Assembly: GCA_947447625.1 (NCBI GenBank)
Contig: CANFKS010000001.1
Coordinates: 1 to 64,000 of the forward strand
Origin: Rhodospirillales bacterium
GTDB lineage: Bacteria > Pseudomonadota > Alphaproteobacteria > Acetobacterales > Acetobacteraceae
DNA length: 64,000 nucleotides
Direction of reading: 5' to 3'
Shown here: positions 7,345 through 16,663 of the stretch, one piece after another
How the letters are laid out: every line of letters starts with the position of its first letter
Numbering within the stretch: position 1 is the first letter of the stretch
Notes under the pieces: generated by a model
Databases searched by the model: none
The model's input: the letters and a program-made list of their open reading frames with translations, nothing else
What the model was told of the DNA's origin: nothing
Made by a program: the position numbers and the translations under genes

Positions 7345-9627
7345 CTACCGCACGACAAAATCCGGTTGATCAAACGCCCGCACCCGCGGCACCTCCCCCT
7401 CGAACGCCGCAACCTCCACCAGACATGTCTGCGCAATACACCCCTGCGACAAGCCGGACGCCCCGATATCCAGCGTCAACACATTCGGATTGCCATGCCG
7501 CTCCGGTGCGCCCACCACCGGGTCCGGATCGAACCACGCCCCGGTCGACAGCCGCACCACGCCGGGCCTGACATCCGCCGTTACCCGCAGCCCCGCCAAC
7601 GTCGCGCCGCGCGCATTGAACACCCGCACCACCGCCCCATCCACCAGCCCCCGCGCCGCCGCATCGGCAGGGTGCATCGACACCGGCTGCCGCCCGCCGA
7701 TCTTCCCCGCCGCACTCCACGGGCTCGGATCCAACTGGCTATGCAACCGCCGGTCCGGCTGATCCGACAGCATATGCAACTGCCCCGGCGCCGCATTGCC
7801 CAGCCACTCCGCCGGCTCCTGCCAAACGGCATGGCCCGGACAATCCGCAAGCCCGAACCCTGCGATCCGCTCCGAGTAAATTTCGATCAACCCCGACGGC
7901 GTCTTGAGCGGATGCGCCTTCGGATCCGCCCGAAACGCGCCATACATCACCTGCGGCGTGCTGCCGCCCTCGATCTCCACCACCCCCTGCTGCCAAAATA
8001 TCTCGAAATCCGGCAACACCACCCCCGCCCGCCGCGCGGCTGCCTGGCTCTGCCCATACAGCAGCGCCAGCCATTCCCGCGCCGTCCGCCCTTCGGTGAA
8101 CGCAGCCTCCGTCCCCATCCGCGCTGCCAGATCCGAGAAGATCGCATAATCGTCCCGCGCCTCGCCCGGCGGGGTCTTTACCCGCTGCATCGCGACCATG
8201 AACTTCTCGCGCGTTGCATAGCCGATATCCTCGCGCTCCAGCGTCGTCGTCGCGGGCAGCACGATATCGGCATGCCGCGCCACCGGATTCCAGAACTGCT
8301 CATGCACCACCACCGTCTCGGGCTTCTCCCAGGCCCGCGACAGCCGGTTCAGATCCTGATGGTGATGGAACGGATTGCCCCCCGCCCAATACACCAGCCT
8401 GATATCCGGATACCGATGCGCCCCGCCGTTATAGGTGAACGCCCCGCCCGGATTGAGCAGCATGTCGCTGATCCGCGCCACCGGGATGAACGCGCGCACC
8501 ACATTCTCCCCCTGCGGCAGTGTCGGCCCCGCGAACCGCGCATGCGGACTGCCCGCCCCATTGGTCGGCCCATAGGCCACACCGAGCCCGCCCCCCGGCG
8601 TCCCGATCTGCCCCAGCATCGCCGCCAGCGTCGTGCACGCCCAGAACGGCTGCTCCCCATGATGCGAGCGCTGCAACGACCATGCGATCGACAGCATCGT
8701 CCGGGCGCCGGCCATCTCCCGCGCCAACGCCGCGATCCGCGCCGCCGGCACCCCGGTGATCCCCTCCGCCCATTCGGGCGTCTTCGCCATCCCGTCCGTC
8801 TCGCCCCTCAGATACGGCACAAACCGCTCGAACCCCACCGTGCACCGCGCCAGAAACCCGGCGTCATGCAGCCCCTCGCGCTCCACCACATAGGCCAGCG
8901 CCAGCAACAGCGCCGTGTCCGTGTTCGGCCGGATCGGGATCCACTCGAACCCCGCCCCCGTCTCCAGATCGTCCCTGACCGGGCTGATATTGATGAACCG
9001 GCACCCCCGCGCCGCCATCCGCCGCAGCGCGCCCGGCACCCGGTGCTCCGAAGGCCCCCCGGCCCCCACCTGGGCATTCTTCGCCGGCACACCCCCCAGA
9101 CACACGAACAACGCGGTATGCTCCTCCAGCACCGGCCAACTCGTATGGATCGCCATCAACTCGTCCATCGGCGCCATGATATGCGGCATCAACACCCGCG
9201 CCGCGGCCAGGCTGTAGCTGTCCTGATGGCGGACATACCCGCCGATCGTGTTCAAAAACCGATGGATCTGGCTCTGCGCATGATGAAACCGCCCCGCCGA
9301 CGACCACCCGTAGGACCCACCGAAGATCGCCCCATTGCCATGCGCCGCCTTCACCCGCCCCAACTCCCCCGCCACCAGATCGAGCGCTTCGCTCCACGCG
9401 ACCTCGACGAAAGCCTCGCGCCCCCTTCCCTCCCGCTTGCGCCCCTCCAGCCACCCCACCCGCACCGCCGGCCGGCGGATCCGGCTCCGCTCCAACTCCG
9501 GCGCCAGCATATGCAACCCGATCGGCGACGGATCCGGGTCGCCCTTGAACGGATGCAACGCAACCGCCTCGCCCCCCTGCATCTCCACCTCGTAAACACC
9601 CCAGTGGCTCGACGTGAGTATCGTCAT
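7345..9627 (-). CDS. Molybdopterin-dependent oxidoreductase, biotin-sulfoxide/DMSO reductase type
   Basis: A 760-residue molybdenum enzyme of the DMSO reductase family, closest in layout to the single-subunit BisC/TorZ/DorA group that reduces S- or N-oxides. It opens with the group's typical ILTSSHWGVYEV. YGWSSAGRFHHAQ lies where the serine molybdenum ligand region is expected, and PRVRAFDQPDF closes the cofactor-binding C-terminal domain. There is no Tat signal peptide, so it should be cytoplasmic. No TorD-like chaperone, haem or iron-sulfur partner gene is nearby. ATG 9627 was chosen because GGGGA precedes it and the family begins there. It is the first gene of a minus-strand run that also holds an MFS permease, a flavin enzyme and a CoA-transferase. 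Confidence 0.88.
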   Translation of the reverse strand: MTILTSSHWGVYEVEMQGGEAVALHPFKGDPDPSPIGLHMLAPELERSRIRRPAVRVGWLEGRKREGRGREAFVEVAWSEALDLVAGELGRVKAAHGNGAIFGGSYGWSSAGRFHHAQSQIHRFLNTIGGYVRHQDSYSLAAARVLMPHIMAPMDELMAIHTSWPVLEEHTALFVCLGGVPAKNAQVGAGGPSEHRVPGALRRMAARGCRFINISPVRDDLETGAGFEWIPIRPNTDTALLLALAYVVEREGLHDAGFLARCTVGFERFVPYLRGETDGMAKTPEWAEGITGVPAARIAALAREMAGARTMLSIAWSLQRSHHGEQPFWACTTLAAMLGQIGTPGGGLGVAYGPTNGAGSPHARFAGPTLPQGENVVRAFIPVARISDMLLNPGGAFTYNGGAHRYPDIRLVYWAGGNPFHHHQDLNRLSRAWEKPETVVVHEQFWNPVARHADIVLPATTTLEREDIGYATREKFMVAMQRVKTPPGEARDDYAIFSDLAARMGTEAAFTEGRTAREWLALLYGQSQAAARRAGVVLPDFEIFWQQGVVEIEGGSTPQVMYGAFRADPKAHPLKTPSGLIEIYSERIAGFGLADCPGHAVWQEPAEWLGNAAPGQLHMLSDQPDRRLHSQLDPSPWSAAGKIGGRQPVSMHPADAAARGLVDGAVVRVFNARGATLAGLRVTADVRPGVVRLSTGAWFDPDPVVGAPERHGNPNVLTLDIGASGLSQGCIAQTCLVEVAAFEGEVPRVRAFDQPDFVVR

Positions 9628-9722
9628 ATCATGTTCCCCATAACGTGTTGCCCGGGGTGACATTCCCCCTTTCTGCCCCCACGATGGCACCCCATCCGCA
9701 TAAGACAAGAGGACCCGCCCGC

Positions 9723-11123
9723 ATGCCGCACGCGCTCTGGCAACTCGACGCCACCGACCTCGCTCACACCATCCGCACCGGCCAGGCCTCTGCCCGCGAA
9801 GCCACCCAATCCGTCCTCGACCGTCTCGATGCCGTGAATCCCAAACTCAACGCAATTGTTCACCCCCTGCACGCCGAAGCCCTCGCTGCCGCCGACGCCG
9901 CCGACGCCGCCCGCGCCCGCGGAGACGCACTCGGCCCGCTGCACGGCGTCCCCGTCACCACCAAAGTCAACACCGACCAGAAGGGCTGCCCCACCGACAA
10001 CGGCGTCATCGCTCTCAAAGACCTCATCGCCGGCGATGACGCCCCCCTGGTGAAAAACCTCCGCCGCGCCGGCGCCATCATCGTCGGGCGCACCAACACC
10101 CCCGCCTTCTCCATGCGCCTGTTCAGCGAAAACGCGCTCCACGGCAACACCATCAACCCCCGCGATGCCACCCGCACCGCCGGCGGCTCGTCCGGCGGCG
10201 CCGGCGCCGCCACCGCGGCCGGCATCGCGCCGCTCGCCCAAGGCAACGACATCGCCGGCTCCGTCCGCTATCCCGCCTACTGCAACGGCATCGTCGGCTT
10301 GCGCCCCACCCCCGGCCGCATCCCCTCCTACAACGGCACCTCCCAAGGCGGCCGCCCCATGGGCGCCCAACTCATGGCCGTCCAAGGCCCCCTCACCCGC
10401 ACGATCCGCGACGCCCGCCTCGGCCTCGCCGTCCTCTCCGGCGCCGACCGCACCGACCCGCGCTGGAGCGATGTGCCCCTCGAAGGCCCCCCAGCCGCCC
10501 GCCGCGTCGCCCTCATGGCCGAACCCGACGGGTTCTCAACCCTCCCCGAAATCGCCGCCGCCACCCGCGCCGCCGCCCGGCATCTCCAGCGCGCCGGCTA
10601 TATCGTCGAAGAAGTCAGCCCCCCCGGCTTCGCCGAAGCCGCCGATCTCTGGAACCGCATCTGCGGCACCGACGTCCTGCCGGGCCTGCAACCCAACGTC
10701 GACAGATACGCCGACGAGCCCGCCAAACGCTCCCTCGCCGGCTGGCGCGCCGTCGCCCCCGCGCTCGACCTCGCCGGCTACATCCAAGCCCTCGCCGATC
10801 GGGACTGGCTCATCCGGCGCTGGCTCACCTTCCTTGAAACCTACCCCGTCATCCTCATGCCCTCGTCCTGCGACCTGCCCCACCCCGTGGGCCTCGACGC
10901 CCAAAGCCTCGCCGGCAAAGCCCATGTCATGGCCAGCAACCCCCAACAAATCGCCATCCCTCTGCTCGGCCTGCCCTCCCTCCAAGTTCCCGTCGGACGC
11001 CACGGCAAACTCCGCCTCGGCATCCAACTCGTCGCCGCCCGGTTCCGCGAAGATCTGGTCCTCGCCGCTGGCGAAGTCATCGAAGCGGGCGAGGGGGCGA
11101 GCGCGCCGGTTACGCCGGAGTAG
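9723..11123 (+). CDS. Amidase, GatA-like amidase-signature family
   Basis: A 466-residue amidase-signature hydrolase acting on carboxamides. The Ser-cisSer-Lys triad is complete: Lys81 in TTKVNTD, Ser156 in GGSSGG and the nucleophile Ser180 in GNDIAGSVRYP, with the same spacing as GatA. It is not the GatA subunit of the tRNA amidotransferase, because gatB and gatC are absent and the C-terminal half resembles stand-alone amidases. I chose ATG 9723, with AAGAGGA nine bases upstream. It is divergent from the molybdoenzyme gene (95 bases between starts) and convergent with the next MFS gene, with a hairpin terminator in between. Substrate unknown. Confidence 0.92.
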   Translation: MPHALWQLDATDLAHTIRTGQASAREATQSVLDRLDAVNPKLNAIVHPLHAEALAAADAADAARARGDALGPLHGVPVTTKVNTDQKGCPTDNGVIALKDLIAGDDAPLVKNLRRAGAIIVGRTNTPAFSMRLFSENALHGNTINPRDATRTAGGSSGGAGAATAAGIAPLAQGNDIAGSVRYPAYCNGIVGLRPTPGRIPSYNGTSQGGRPMGAQLMAVQGPLTRTIRDARLGLAVLSGADRTDPRWSDVPLEGPPAARRVALMAEPDGFSTLPEIAAATRAAARHLQRAGYIVEEVSPPGFAEAADLWNRICGTDVLPGLQPNVDRYADEPAKRSLAGWRAVAPALDLAGYIQALADRDWLIRRWLTFLETYPVILMPSSCDLPHPVGLDAQSLAGKAHVMASNPQQIAIPLLGLPSLQVPVGRHGKLRLGIQLVAARFREDLVLAAGEVIEAGEGASAPVTPE

Positions 11124-11133
11124 GAAGGCTCGC

Positions 11134-11157
11134 GCTTCTTTTTTCAAAAACAGAAGC
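11134..11157. terminator. Hairpin terminator of the GCTTCTTTTTT family between convergent genes
   Basis: GCTTCTTTTTT pairs with AAAAACAGAAGC, giving U-tracts on both transcripts. It lies between the converging amidase and MFS genes, as a bidirectional Rho-independent terminator should. It is one half of the paired hairpin element seen complete at 13166-13345 and 32111-32292. Confidence 0.75.
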
Positions 11158-11164
11158 GCTTGCT

Positions 11165-12373
11165 TTATCGTGTCCGAGCCCGCACCAGCAGCACCGTCTG
11201 TATCATCGCCATCACCGTGAGTTGCACCGCCACCATCGCATACGGCCAGCGCCAACCCCAGAACGGCACCGCGAATGCGAACAGGCTCGGCGCGAGCACA
11301 TAGCCCAGGAACGTGAACAATGTGGACGCCGATGTCGCGTCCGCCACGTTTTCCGGCGGTGCCAGGCGCGCCACTTCGGCCATGTAGATCCCGTTCCACG
11401 ACGCCCCGAAAAATCCGCACGCCGTCGTCACCAGCGCCACGATCCACAACGGCAGATCAAGCGGCATGAATGCATAGACCGCCACACACGCCGCCGCCAC
11501 ATAGGCCTGCGCCGTCAAATTCGCCGCCGGCCGCCCCGTCCGGTCCGCAAACCAGCCCAGTAGAATCCGCGCAAACACCCCCGCCGATTGCAAACACGCA
11601 TAGGCAAACCCCGCATCCGTCAGGCTCATGCCGCGCTGTGTCAGATACGTCACCGAAAAGCTATAAAGCGTCCCCTGCGTGCACGAAAACGAAAACGCCA
11701 GGAAAGTGAGCGACACCATCATCGGCGTGCCCTTCAACGTCCGGATGGGCGCCAGCAGCGTCTCCAGCCGAAACACATCCCGCGGATGGATCGACCGCGT
11801 GGTATCCCGCTCCACATCCATCATCTTGCGCAGCGGATTGAGCGCCACCAGCGTGATCCCGCCGGCCGCCACCGCCAGCAGCACCGCCCAGTTCCATCCG
11901 AACGCCACCGCCACCGGCGCCACGATCAGCCCCGCCAGCGCCCCCCCTGCCGGCGCCCCGGCCTGCTTGATCGAAAATATCAGCGAGCGATGCTGCTTCG
12001 GCGCCGTCGCCGCCAAGATCCGGCTGCCCGACGGCGGCGTCGGCCCATAGCTCAACCCGAGCAGCAATGCCGAGGCCACCAGCGCCGGCCACCAGCCCAG
12101 CGCCGCCACCGCCATCGCCACGATCGCCACCGCCGAACCCATCTGCAACGACCGCACCGGCCCGAACCGCGCCAGATACGGGCTGCCAAACGCCAGGAAC
12201 AACACCGAGCCGAGCGAGGTCAGCGACGACAAATTGCCGATCCGCTCCGGCGCCACCCCCGTGCTCGCCGTCAACAACGGCGCCACCACGGGCAGACATT
12301 GCCCCATGAATGACGATATCGTCTGCGCCAACATCGTCGCACTGAGCGCGACCAACCAAACCGGACTCTTCAT
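11165..12373 (-). CDS. MFS transporter
   Basis: About 402 residues with twelve predicted membrane helices. The MFS loop signature is degenerate (GSPYLARFGPVRSLQ in the 2-3 loop; GWFADRTGRPAANL in the second half). Helix 1 (WLVALSATMLAQTISSFMGQ) follows directly on the chosen start ATG 12373, which has AGGG about nine bases upstream. The gene stands alone, back to back with the Nudix gene and convergent with the amidase. Substrate unknown; a CynX/NimT-like or aromatic-acid carrier are both possible. Confidence 0.87.
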   Translation of the reverse strand: MKSPVWLVALSATMLAQTISSFMGQCLPVVAPLLTASTGVAPERIGNLSSLTSLGSVLFLAFGSPYLARFGPVRSLQMGSAVAIVAMAVAALGWWPALVASALLLGLSYGPTPPSGSRILAATAPKQHRSLIFSIKQAGAPAGGALAGLIVAPVAVAFGWNWAVLLAVAAGGITLVALNPLRKMMDVERDTTRSIHPRDVFRLETLLAPIRTLKGTPMMVSLTFLAFSFSCTQGTLYSFSVTYLTQRGMSLTDAGFAYACLQSAGVFARILLGWFADRTGRPAANLTAQAYVAAACVAVYAFMPLDLPLWIVALVTTACGFFGASWNGIYMAEVARLAPPENVADATSASTLFTFLGYVLAPSLFAFAVPFWGWRWPYAMVAVQLTVMAMIQTVLLVRARTR

Positions 12374-12441
12374 TCGCCAAACCCTGCGTCCGCGTCCCCA
12401 TCGGGTCAATCCCGAACGCGCACGAAACCTGGAGCCCCACG

Positions 12442-13164
12442 ATGCCCCATTGGCCTATCCACCCCATCGACCCCGACGTCGATGTCCGCATCACCCGTGC
12501 CATGGCCCCCCTCCCCGCCGCACTTGATACGGAAATCAATCGCATCTGGGCCGAAGCGCAGCGTCGCATGAACGGCAAACTCTTCAACGGCCGCGTCTTC
12601 AGCGCCGACGTCATCACGCCCCGCCTGATCTGCGGCCATTGGACCGAATTTCGCCGCATCGTTGCCCAAATGCACCGCGCCGATCTCTTCCCCCTCATCG
12701 GCGCCCGCCCGCTGTCCGTCGGCGGCGTCATCCACGGCCCCGACGGCATCATCTTCGGCCGCCGCCCCCTGGGCGCCATCTACCAGGCCGGCGAATGGCA
12801 ACTCCCTCCCGCCGGCTCCGTTGACCCAAGCGCCCTGCGCGCAGAAGGCCGCATCGACATCCTCGCCCAACTCCTCACCGAACTGCACGAGGAACTCGGC
12901 ATGACGCCCGACACAATCCACACCCCCGAACCGCTCTGCATCGTCGAACACAGCGAAAGCCACGTCCTCGACCTCGGCATCGGCCTCGCCACCAGCCTCA
13001 CCGCCGCCGAAATCCACGCCGCCCACGCGCAAGGTGGAAATACCGAATACGACCCAATCCATATCGTGCACCGCGCCGCCCTGGCGGACTTTCTCGCCCA
13101 GTCGGCGCCCCTGCTCAATCATCAGGCGCCGGTGTTTTTGCGCAGGATGGGGCTTATCAAGTGA
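12442..13164 (+). CDS. Nudix-fold hydrolase-like protein
   Basis: 240 residues. The C-terminal two thirds looks like a Nudix domain: after GEWQLPPAGSVDPS comes LLTELHEELGM (residues 144-154), matching the E-U-x-E-E-x-G-U end of the Nudix box. Two departures are visible: the Arg that precedes the first Glu is Thr146, and the distance from the box glycine (Gly125) is about seven residues too long. It may therefore bind a nucleotide-like ligand with altered or weak hydrolysis. The N-terminal 80 residues are helical and unassigned. The start ATG has GGAG eight bases upstream. The gene is divergent from the MFS gene and followed by a paired hairpin element. Confidence 0.75.
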   Translation: MPHWPIHPIDPDVDVRITRAMAPLPAALDTEINRIWAEAQRRMNGKLFNGRVFSADVITPRLICGHWTEFRRIVAQMHRADLFPLIGARPLSVGGVIHGPDGIIFGRRPLGAIYQAGEWQLPPAGSVDPSALRAEGRIDILAQLLTELHEELGMTPDTIHTPEPLCIVEHSESHVLDLGIGLATSLTAAEIHAAHAQGGNTEYDPIHIVHRAALADFLAQSAPLLNHQAPVFLRRMGLIK

Positions 13165-13165
13165 T

Positions 13166-13345
13166 CGGCAAGCGCTTCTTTTTTAAAAAAAGAAGCAAAA
13201 GACTTTTACCCGTTTGGCATTTCGAGAAGGACTGGAATCGGGGGTTAAGCCAAAATTCTATTGGCTCCGCCGCATCCAAAAACCCTTAGCGGATAAAGTT
13301 TTTTTGCTTCTTTTTTTACAAAAAAAGAAGCGCTTGCTTCCTGGC
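13166..13345. repeat. Paired terminator-type hairpin element (long imperfect inverted repeat)
   Basis: Two hairpins face each other: GCTTCTTTTTT with AAAAAAAGAAGC at 13174-13196, and its mirror at 13306-13331. The flanks are also inverted copies: AAGCGCTTC outside, and GAAGCAAAAGACTTTTACCC against GGATAAAGTTTTTTTGCTTC inside. The whole is a roughly 180-base palindrome-like module with a core of about 100 bases. It lies between the Nudix gene and the dipeptide-type ABC operon. Complete or partial copies occur at seven other sites in the window. Confidence 0.75.
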
Positions 13346-13405
13346 CGGATTGCAAGTCTGCCCATCCGCCGCCACGATGCCGCTCCCGTCCCAGGAGCCC
13401 CGACC

Positions 13406-14899
13406 ATGCGCCGCCTCGCCTTGACCCTCCCCTTGCTGGCCCCCCTCTTTGCGCTGAGCCCGGCCCACGCCCAGCCCAAGGACAACCTCGTCGTCGACCT
13501 CCCCGGCGACGTCGCCACCATGGACCCCCACCTCCAGTGGGACACCGACAGCTACTCCGTCTACCGCAACATCTTCGACAACCTCGTCACCCGCGACACC
13601 GCAGGCAAAATCGTCCCCCAGGTCGCCACCGCCTGGCGCTATACCAACGACACCACCATCGTCTTTGACCTCCGCTCGGACATCGTCTTCCACGATGGCA
13701 GCAAGCTCACACCCGACGATGTCGTCTTCAGCATCGCCCGCATCATCAATCCGTCCTTCAAAAGCCCGCAACTCAGCCAGTTCGACCAGATCGCCAGTGC
13801 CGAAGTCACCGGCCCCGCGCAGGTCACGCTCCGCACCAAGACGCCCTACCCCGCCTTGATGGCCCAGCTCGTCAAACTCTCCATCGTGCCGCGCGCCTAT
13901 GTTGAACGCGTCGGCGATGCGAAATTCAACCAGGAGGTCATCGGCAGCGGCCCCTTCCGTCTGCGCGCCTGGCAGCGCGGCGTGCAATCCGTGCTCGACG
14001 CCAACGACACCCACTGGCACGGCAAGCCGGGGTTCCGCAGCGTGACGTTCCGCGCCGTGCCCGACATCCCCACCCGCCTTGCCGACCTGCGCACCGGCCG
14101 CGCCGACATCACCCGCGGCCTCACGCCCGATGACGCCGAAGCCATTAAGAGCGAGAAATCCCTCCAGCTCCTCCCGGTGCCGACCGAGCGCATCGCCTAC
14201 ATGTTCGTCAACGCCCAGGCCGGCCCCACCAAGGACAAGCGGGTCCGCCAGGCCATCGCCATGGCCGTCGACCGGGACCTCATCATCTCGGCGCTCCAAC
14301 AAGGCTACGCCAAGCCCACCAACGTCGTCCTCACCCCGGCCAATTTCGGCTATTTGTCCGACCTCCCGGGCTGGCCCCATGATCCTGCCAAGGCCCGCGC
14401 CCTGCTGAAGGAAGCCGGCGCCGAAGGTGCGACCATCCAGTTCCTCACCTCGCCCGCCTATGACCGCCGCCTGAACGAAGCCGTGCAGCAGATGCTCGGC
14501 GAAGTGGGCCTCAAGGTCGAAATCGTCATGCTGGACCAGCCGACCTATCTCCGCCGCCGCCAGGGCACCCCGGAGGAGGCCGGGGCGCTGAGCCAGGGCC
14601 GCTGGTCCTGCGCCTGTCAGGATGCCGACGGGGTGATCTTCCCGCTGTTCCGCTCGGGTTCGATCTGGTCGAAATACAACAACCCCGAATTCGACGCCGC
14701 CGTCGATGCCGCGCGCGTCGTGCTGGATGAAACCAAGCGCCTCACGCACTACCGCCGCGCCTTCGAAATCCTGCGCGAGGACGTCCCAGGCATCGGCCTG
14801 TTCCAGGACTACCAGATCTATCTGGCCCGCAAGGAACTCAAATGGACCCCGACGGCGAACGAGGCCTTCTTTGTCTCGGAGATGAAGTGGCAACCCTGA
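13406..14899 (+). CDS. ABC transporter substrate-binding protein, dipeptide/oligopeptide (SBP family 5)
   Basis: A 497-residue periplasmic binding protein of the DppA/OppA family. The Sec signal peptide is plain (LALTLPLLAPLFALSPAHA, cleaved before QPKD). The mature protein starts NLVVDLPGDVATMDPHLQWDTDS, typical of the family, and KRVRQAIAMAVDRDLII is the conserved hinge region. I chose ATG 13406 because AGGAG precedes it and the signal peptide starts there; the frame stays open for 64 further codons of non-coding-like sequence. It is the first gene of an operon with two permeases, a short-chain dehydrogenase and two ATPases. The ligand may be a peptide, but this family also takes up opines, nickel complexes and glycosides. 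Confidence 0.92.
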   Translation: MRRLALTLPLLAPLFALSPAHAQPKDNLVVDLPGDVATMDPHLQWDTDSYSVYRNIFDNLVTRDTAGKIVPQVATAWRYTNDTTIVFDLRSDIVFHDGSKLTPDDVVFSIARIINPSFKSPQLSQFDQIASAEVTGPAQVTLRTKTPYPALMAQLVKLSIVPRAYVERVGDAKFNQEVIGSGPFRLRAWQRGVQSVLDANDTHWHGKPGFRSVTFRAVPDIPTRLADLRTGRADITRGLTPDDAEAIKSEKSLQLLPVPTERIAYMFVNAQAGPTKDKRVRQAIAMAVDRDLIISALQQGYAKPTNVVLTPANFGYLSDLPGWPHDPAKARALLKEAGAEGATIQFLTSPAYDRRLNEAVQQMLGEVGLKVEIVMLDQPTYLRRRQGTPEEAGALSQGRWSCACQDADGVIFPLFRSGSIWSKYNNPEFDAAVDAARVVLDETKRLTHYRRAFEILREDVPGIGLFQDYQIYLARKELKWTPTANEAFFVSEMKWQP

Positions 14900-14903
14900 T
14901 CCC

Positions 14904-15824
14904 ATGATCCGCCACCTCGCCGGGCGCGTCGGACAGGCACTCGTGGCCTGTTTCGGCGTGCTCACCATCGTGTTCTTCGTCATGCGCCTGTCCGGCGATC
15001 CGACCTTGCTGCTGGTGCCGGAAGGGGCCACGGCCGAGCAGATCGCCGCCCTGCGCCACGAGCTCGGCTTCGACCGGCCGCTGCTCGTGCAATACGCGGC
15101 CTATCTGGGTGACCTCGCGCGCCTCGACCTGGGCGAATCGCTGGTCCAGCGCGCCCCCGTCGCCGGCATCGTCGCCGAGCGCATCCCCTATACCGTGGCG
15201 CTGGCCGCGGGTGCACTGCTCGTTGCCCTCGGCCTCGGTATTCCCGCCGGCATCGCCATGGCGGTCTGGCGCGGCAGTATCATCGAGCGTGCGCTCGCCG
15301 CCTTCGTCCTGGCCGGGCAGAGCCTGCCGACGTTCTGGTCGGGCATTCTGATGATCCTGTTTTTCGGCGTCACCCTCGGCTGGCTGCCGACTTCGGGGGC
15401 GGATGGCCTGTCTTCCCTCGTGATGCCTTCCGTCGCGCTGGGGGCGCTGACGATGTCGACCTTTGCGCGGATGACGCGGATTTCGGTACTCGATGAACTC
15501 TCCCGCGACTATGTCGCTGCCGCCCGCGCCCGTGGCCTGTCGCGCATGGCGGCGGTGGGGCGGCATGTGCTGCGCAATGCGGCGATCCCGGTCGTCACCA
15601 TCGCGGCACTGGAAGTGGGCAACCTGCTTGCCGGCGCCGTGATCGTCGAGACCGTGTTTGCCTGGCCCGGCATCGGACAACTCGCGATCCAGTCGATCGC
15701 GGCCCGGGATTTTCTCATCGTGCAATCCGTCGTGCTGTTCGTCTCCATCGTCTATATCGCCATGAACCTTCTGGCCGATCTCGCTTATGCCGGGATCGAC
15801 CCGCGCATCAGGCTCGAACGATGA
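14904..15824 (+). CDS. ABC transporter permease (DppB type)
   Basis: A 306-residue inner-membrane permease of the dipeptide/oligopeptide family, with six predicted helices. It opens with the typical VVFFVMRLSGDP-type loop (here TIVFFVMRLSGDPT), and the ATPase-contacting EAA region reads YVAAARARGLSRMAAVGRHVLRNA. It starts four bases after the binding-protein stop and overlaps the next permease by four bases (ATGA). Confidence 0.94.
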   Translation: MIRHLAGRVGQALVACFGVLTIVFFVMRLSGDPTLLLVPEGATAEQIAALRHELGFDRPLLVQYAAYLGDLARLDLGESLVQRAPVAGIVAERIPYTVALAAGALLVALGLGIPAGIAMAVWRGSIIERALAAFVLAGQSLPTFWSGILMILFFGVTLGWLPTSGADGLSSLVMPSVALGALTMSTFARMTRISVLDELSRDYVAAARARGLSRMAAVGRHVLRNAAIPVVTIAALEVGNLLAGAVIVETVFAWPGIGQLAIQSIAARDFLIVQSVVLFVSIVYIAMNLLADLAYAGIDPRIRLER

Positions 15825-16642
15825 GCCCTCGTATTTCGCTTGGCATGTGGATCATCCTGGCCCTGCTCGCAGCCTTCGTGCTGGCCGCCGCCGGGGCTGA
15901 CCTGCTTGCCACCCATGATCCGCTGCGCCAATCGCTGCTGCTGCGCCTGCGCGCACCCGGCGGGGCGTATCTCTTGGGCACCGACGATCTCGGGCGCGAC
16001 CTGCTGTCGCGCATTCTCTACGGGGCGCGCGCCTCGATCCTGGTCGCTGCCCTTTCGGTTTCGGTCTCCCTCGTCGTCGGCACCACTCTCGGCTTGCTCG
16101 CCGGGTGGTTCCGGGGGTGGACGGCGGTGCTGATCATGCGTTTTGTCGATACCATGCTGTCGATCCCGGCGATCCTGCTTGCGGTGCTAACGGTGGCCGT
16201 GCTCGGCCCGGGGTTCCTGAAACTGGTGATGGTCCTGGGCCTGACCCGCTGGCCACGCTATACCCGCGTCGCCTATGCGCAGACGCTGCAGGTCGCGACG
16301 CTGCCCTATATCCGCGCGGCGGAGATGGCGGGGTGTTCCGCGCCGCGCCTGTTGCTGCGCCATGTGCTGCCCAATATCGCGGGCCCGCTGATGGTGGTCG
16401 CGACCAGCGAGTTCGGGCTGATGATCCTGTTCGAGGCCGGGCTGTCGTTCCTCGGGCTGGGGATTCAGCCGCCGTTTCCGTCATGGGGCTCGATCATGAG
16501 CGCGGGGCGGCAATATGTCGCGCGGGCGTGGTGGCTGACGGTGTTTCCCGGTGCGTGTCTGTTCGTGCTGGTGCTGTGTGTGAACGTATTTGGCGACTGG
16601 CTGCGCGACCGGGTGGACCCCCGTTCGCGGGGGCGGGGCTGA
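15821..16642 (+). CDS. ABC transporter permease (DppC type)
   Basis: The 273-residue partner permease. The characteristic GTDDLGRDLLSRILYGARAS motif of DppC/OppC proteins follows the first helix, and the EAA loop reads YIRAAEMAGCSAPRLLLRHVLPN. Coupled to the upstream permease by an ATGA overlap. The expected ATPase genes do not follow directly; an SDR gene intervenes 21 bases downstream. Confidence 0.94.
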   Translation: MSPRISLGMWIILALLAAFVLAAAGADLLATHDPLRQSLLLRLRAPGGAYLLGTDDLGRDLLSRILYGARASILVAALSVSVSLVVGTTLGLLAGWFRGWTAVLIMRFVDTMLSIPAILLAVLTVAVLGPGFLKLVMVLGLTRWPRYTRVAYAQTLQVATLPYIRAAEMAGCSAPRLLLRHVLPNIAGPLMVVATSEFGLMILFEAGLSFLGLGIQPPFPSWGSIMSAGRQYVARAWWLTVFPGACLFVLVLCVNVFGDWLRDRVDPRSRGRG

Positions 16643-16663
16643 TTTGAGCGAGGATCGAGGATC

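Noticed and set aside
5988..9660. Long plus-strand frames (527 and 792 codons) opposite the MFS and molybdoenzyme genes
   Set aside because: They are Arg/Pro/His-rich shadows; the minus-strand proteins carry clear family motifs along their whole length.
9723..11123. GatA subunit of the Glu/Asp-tRNA amidotransferase
   Set aside because: gatB and gatC are absent and the gene stands alone beside catabolic genes; the triad alone does not show tRNA function.
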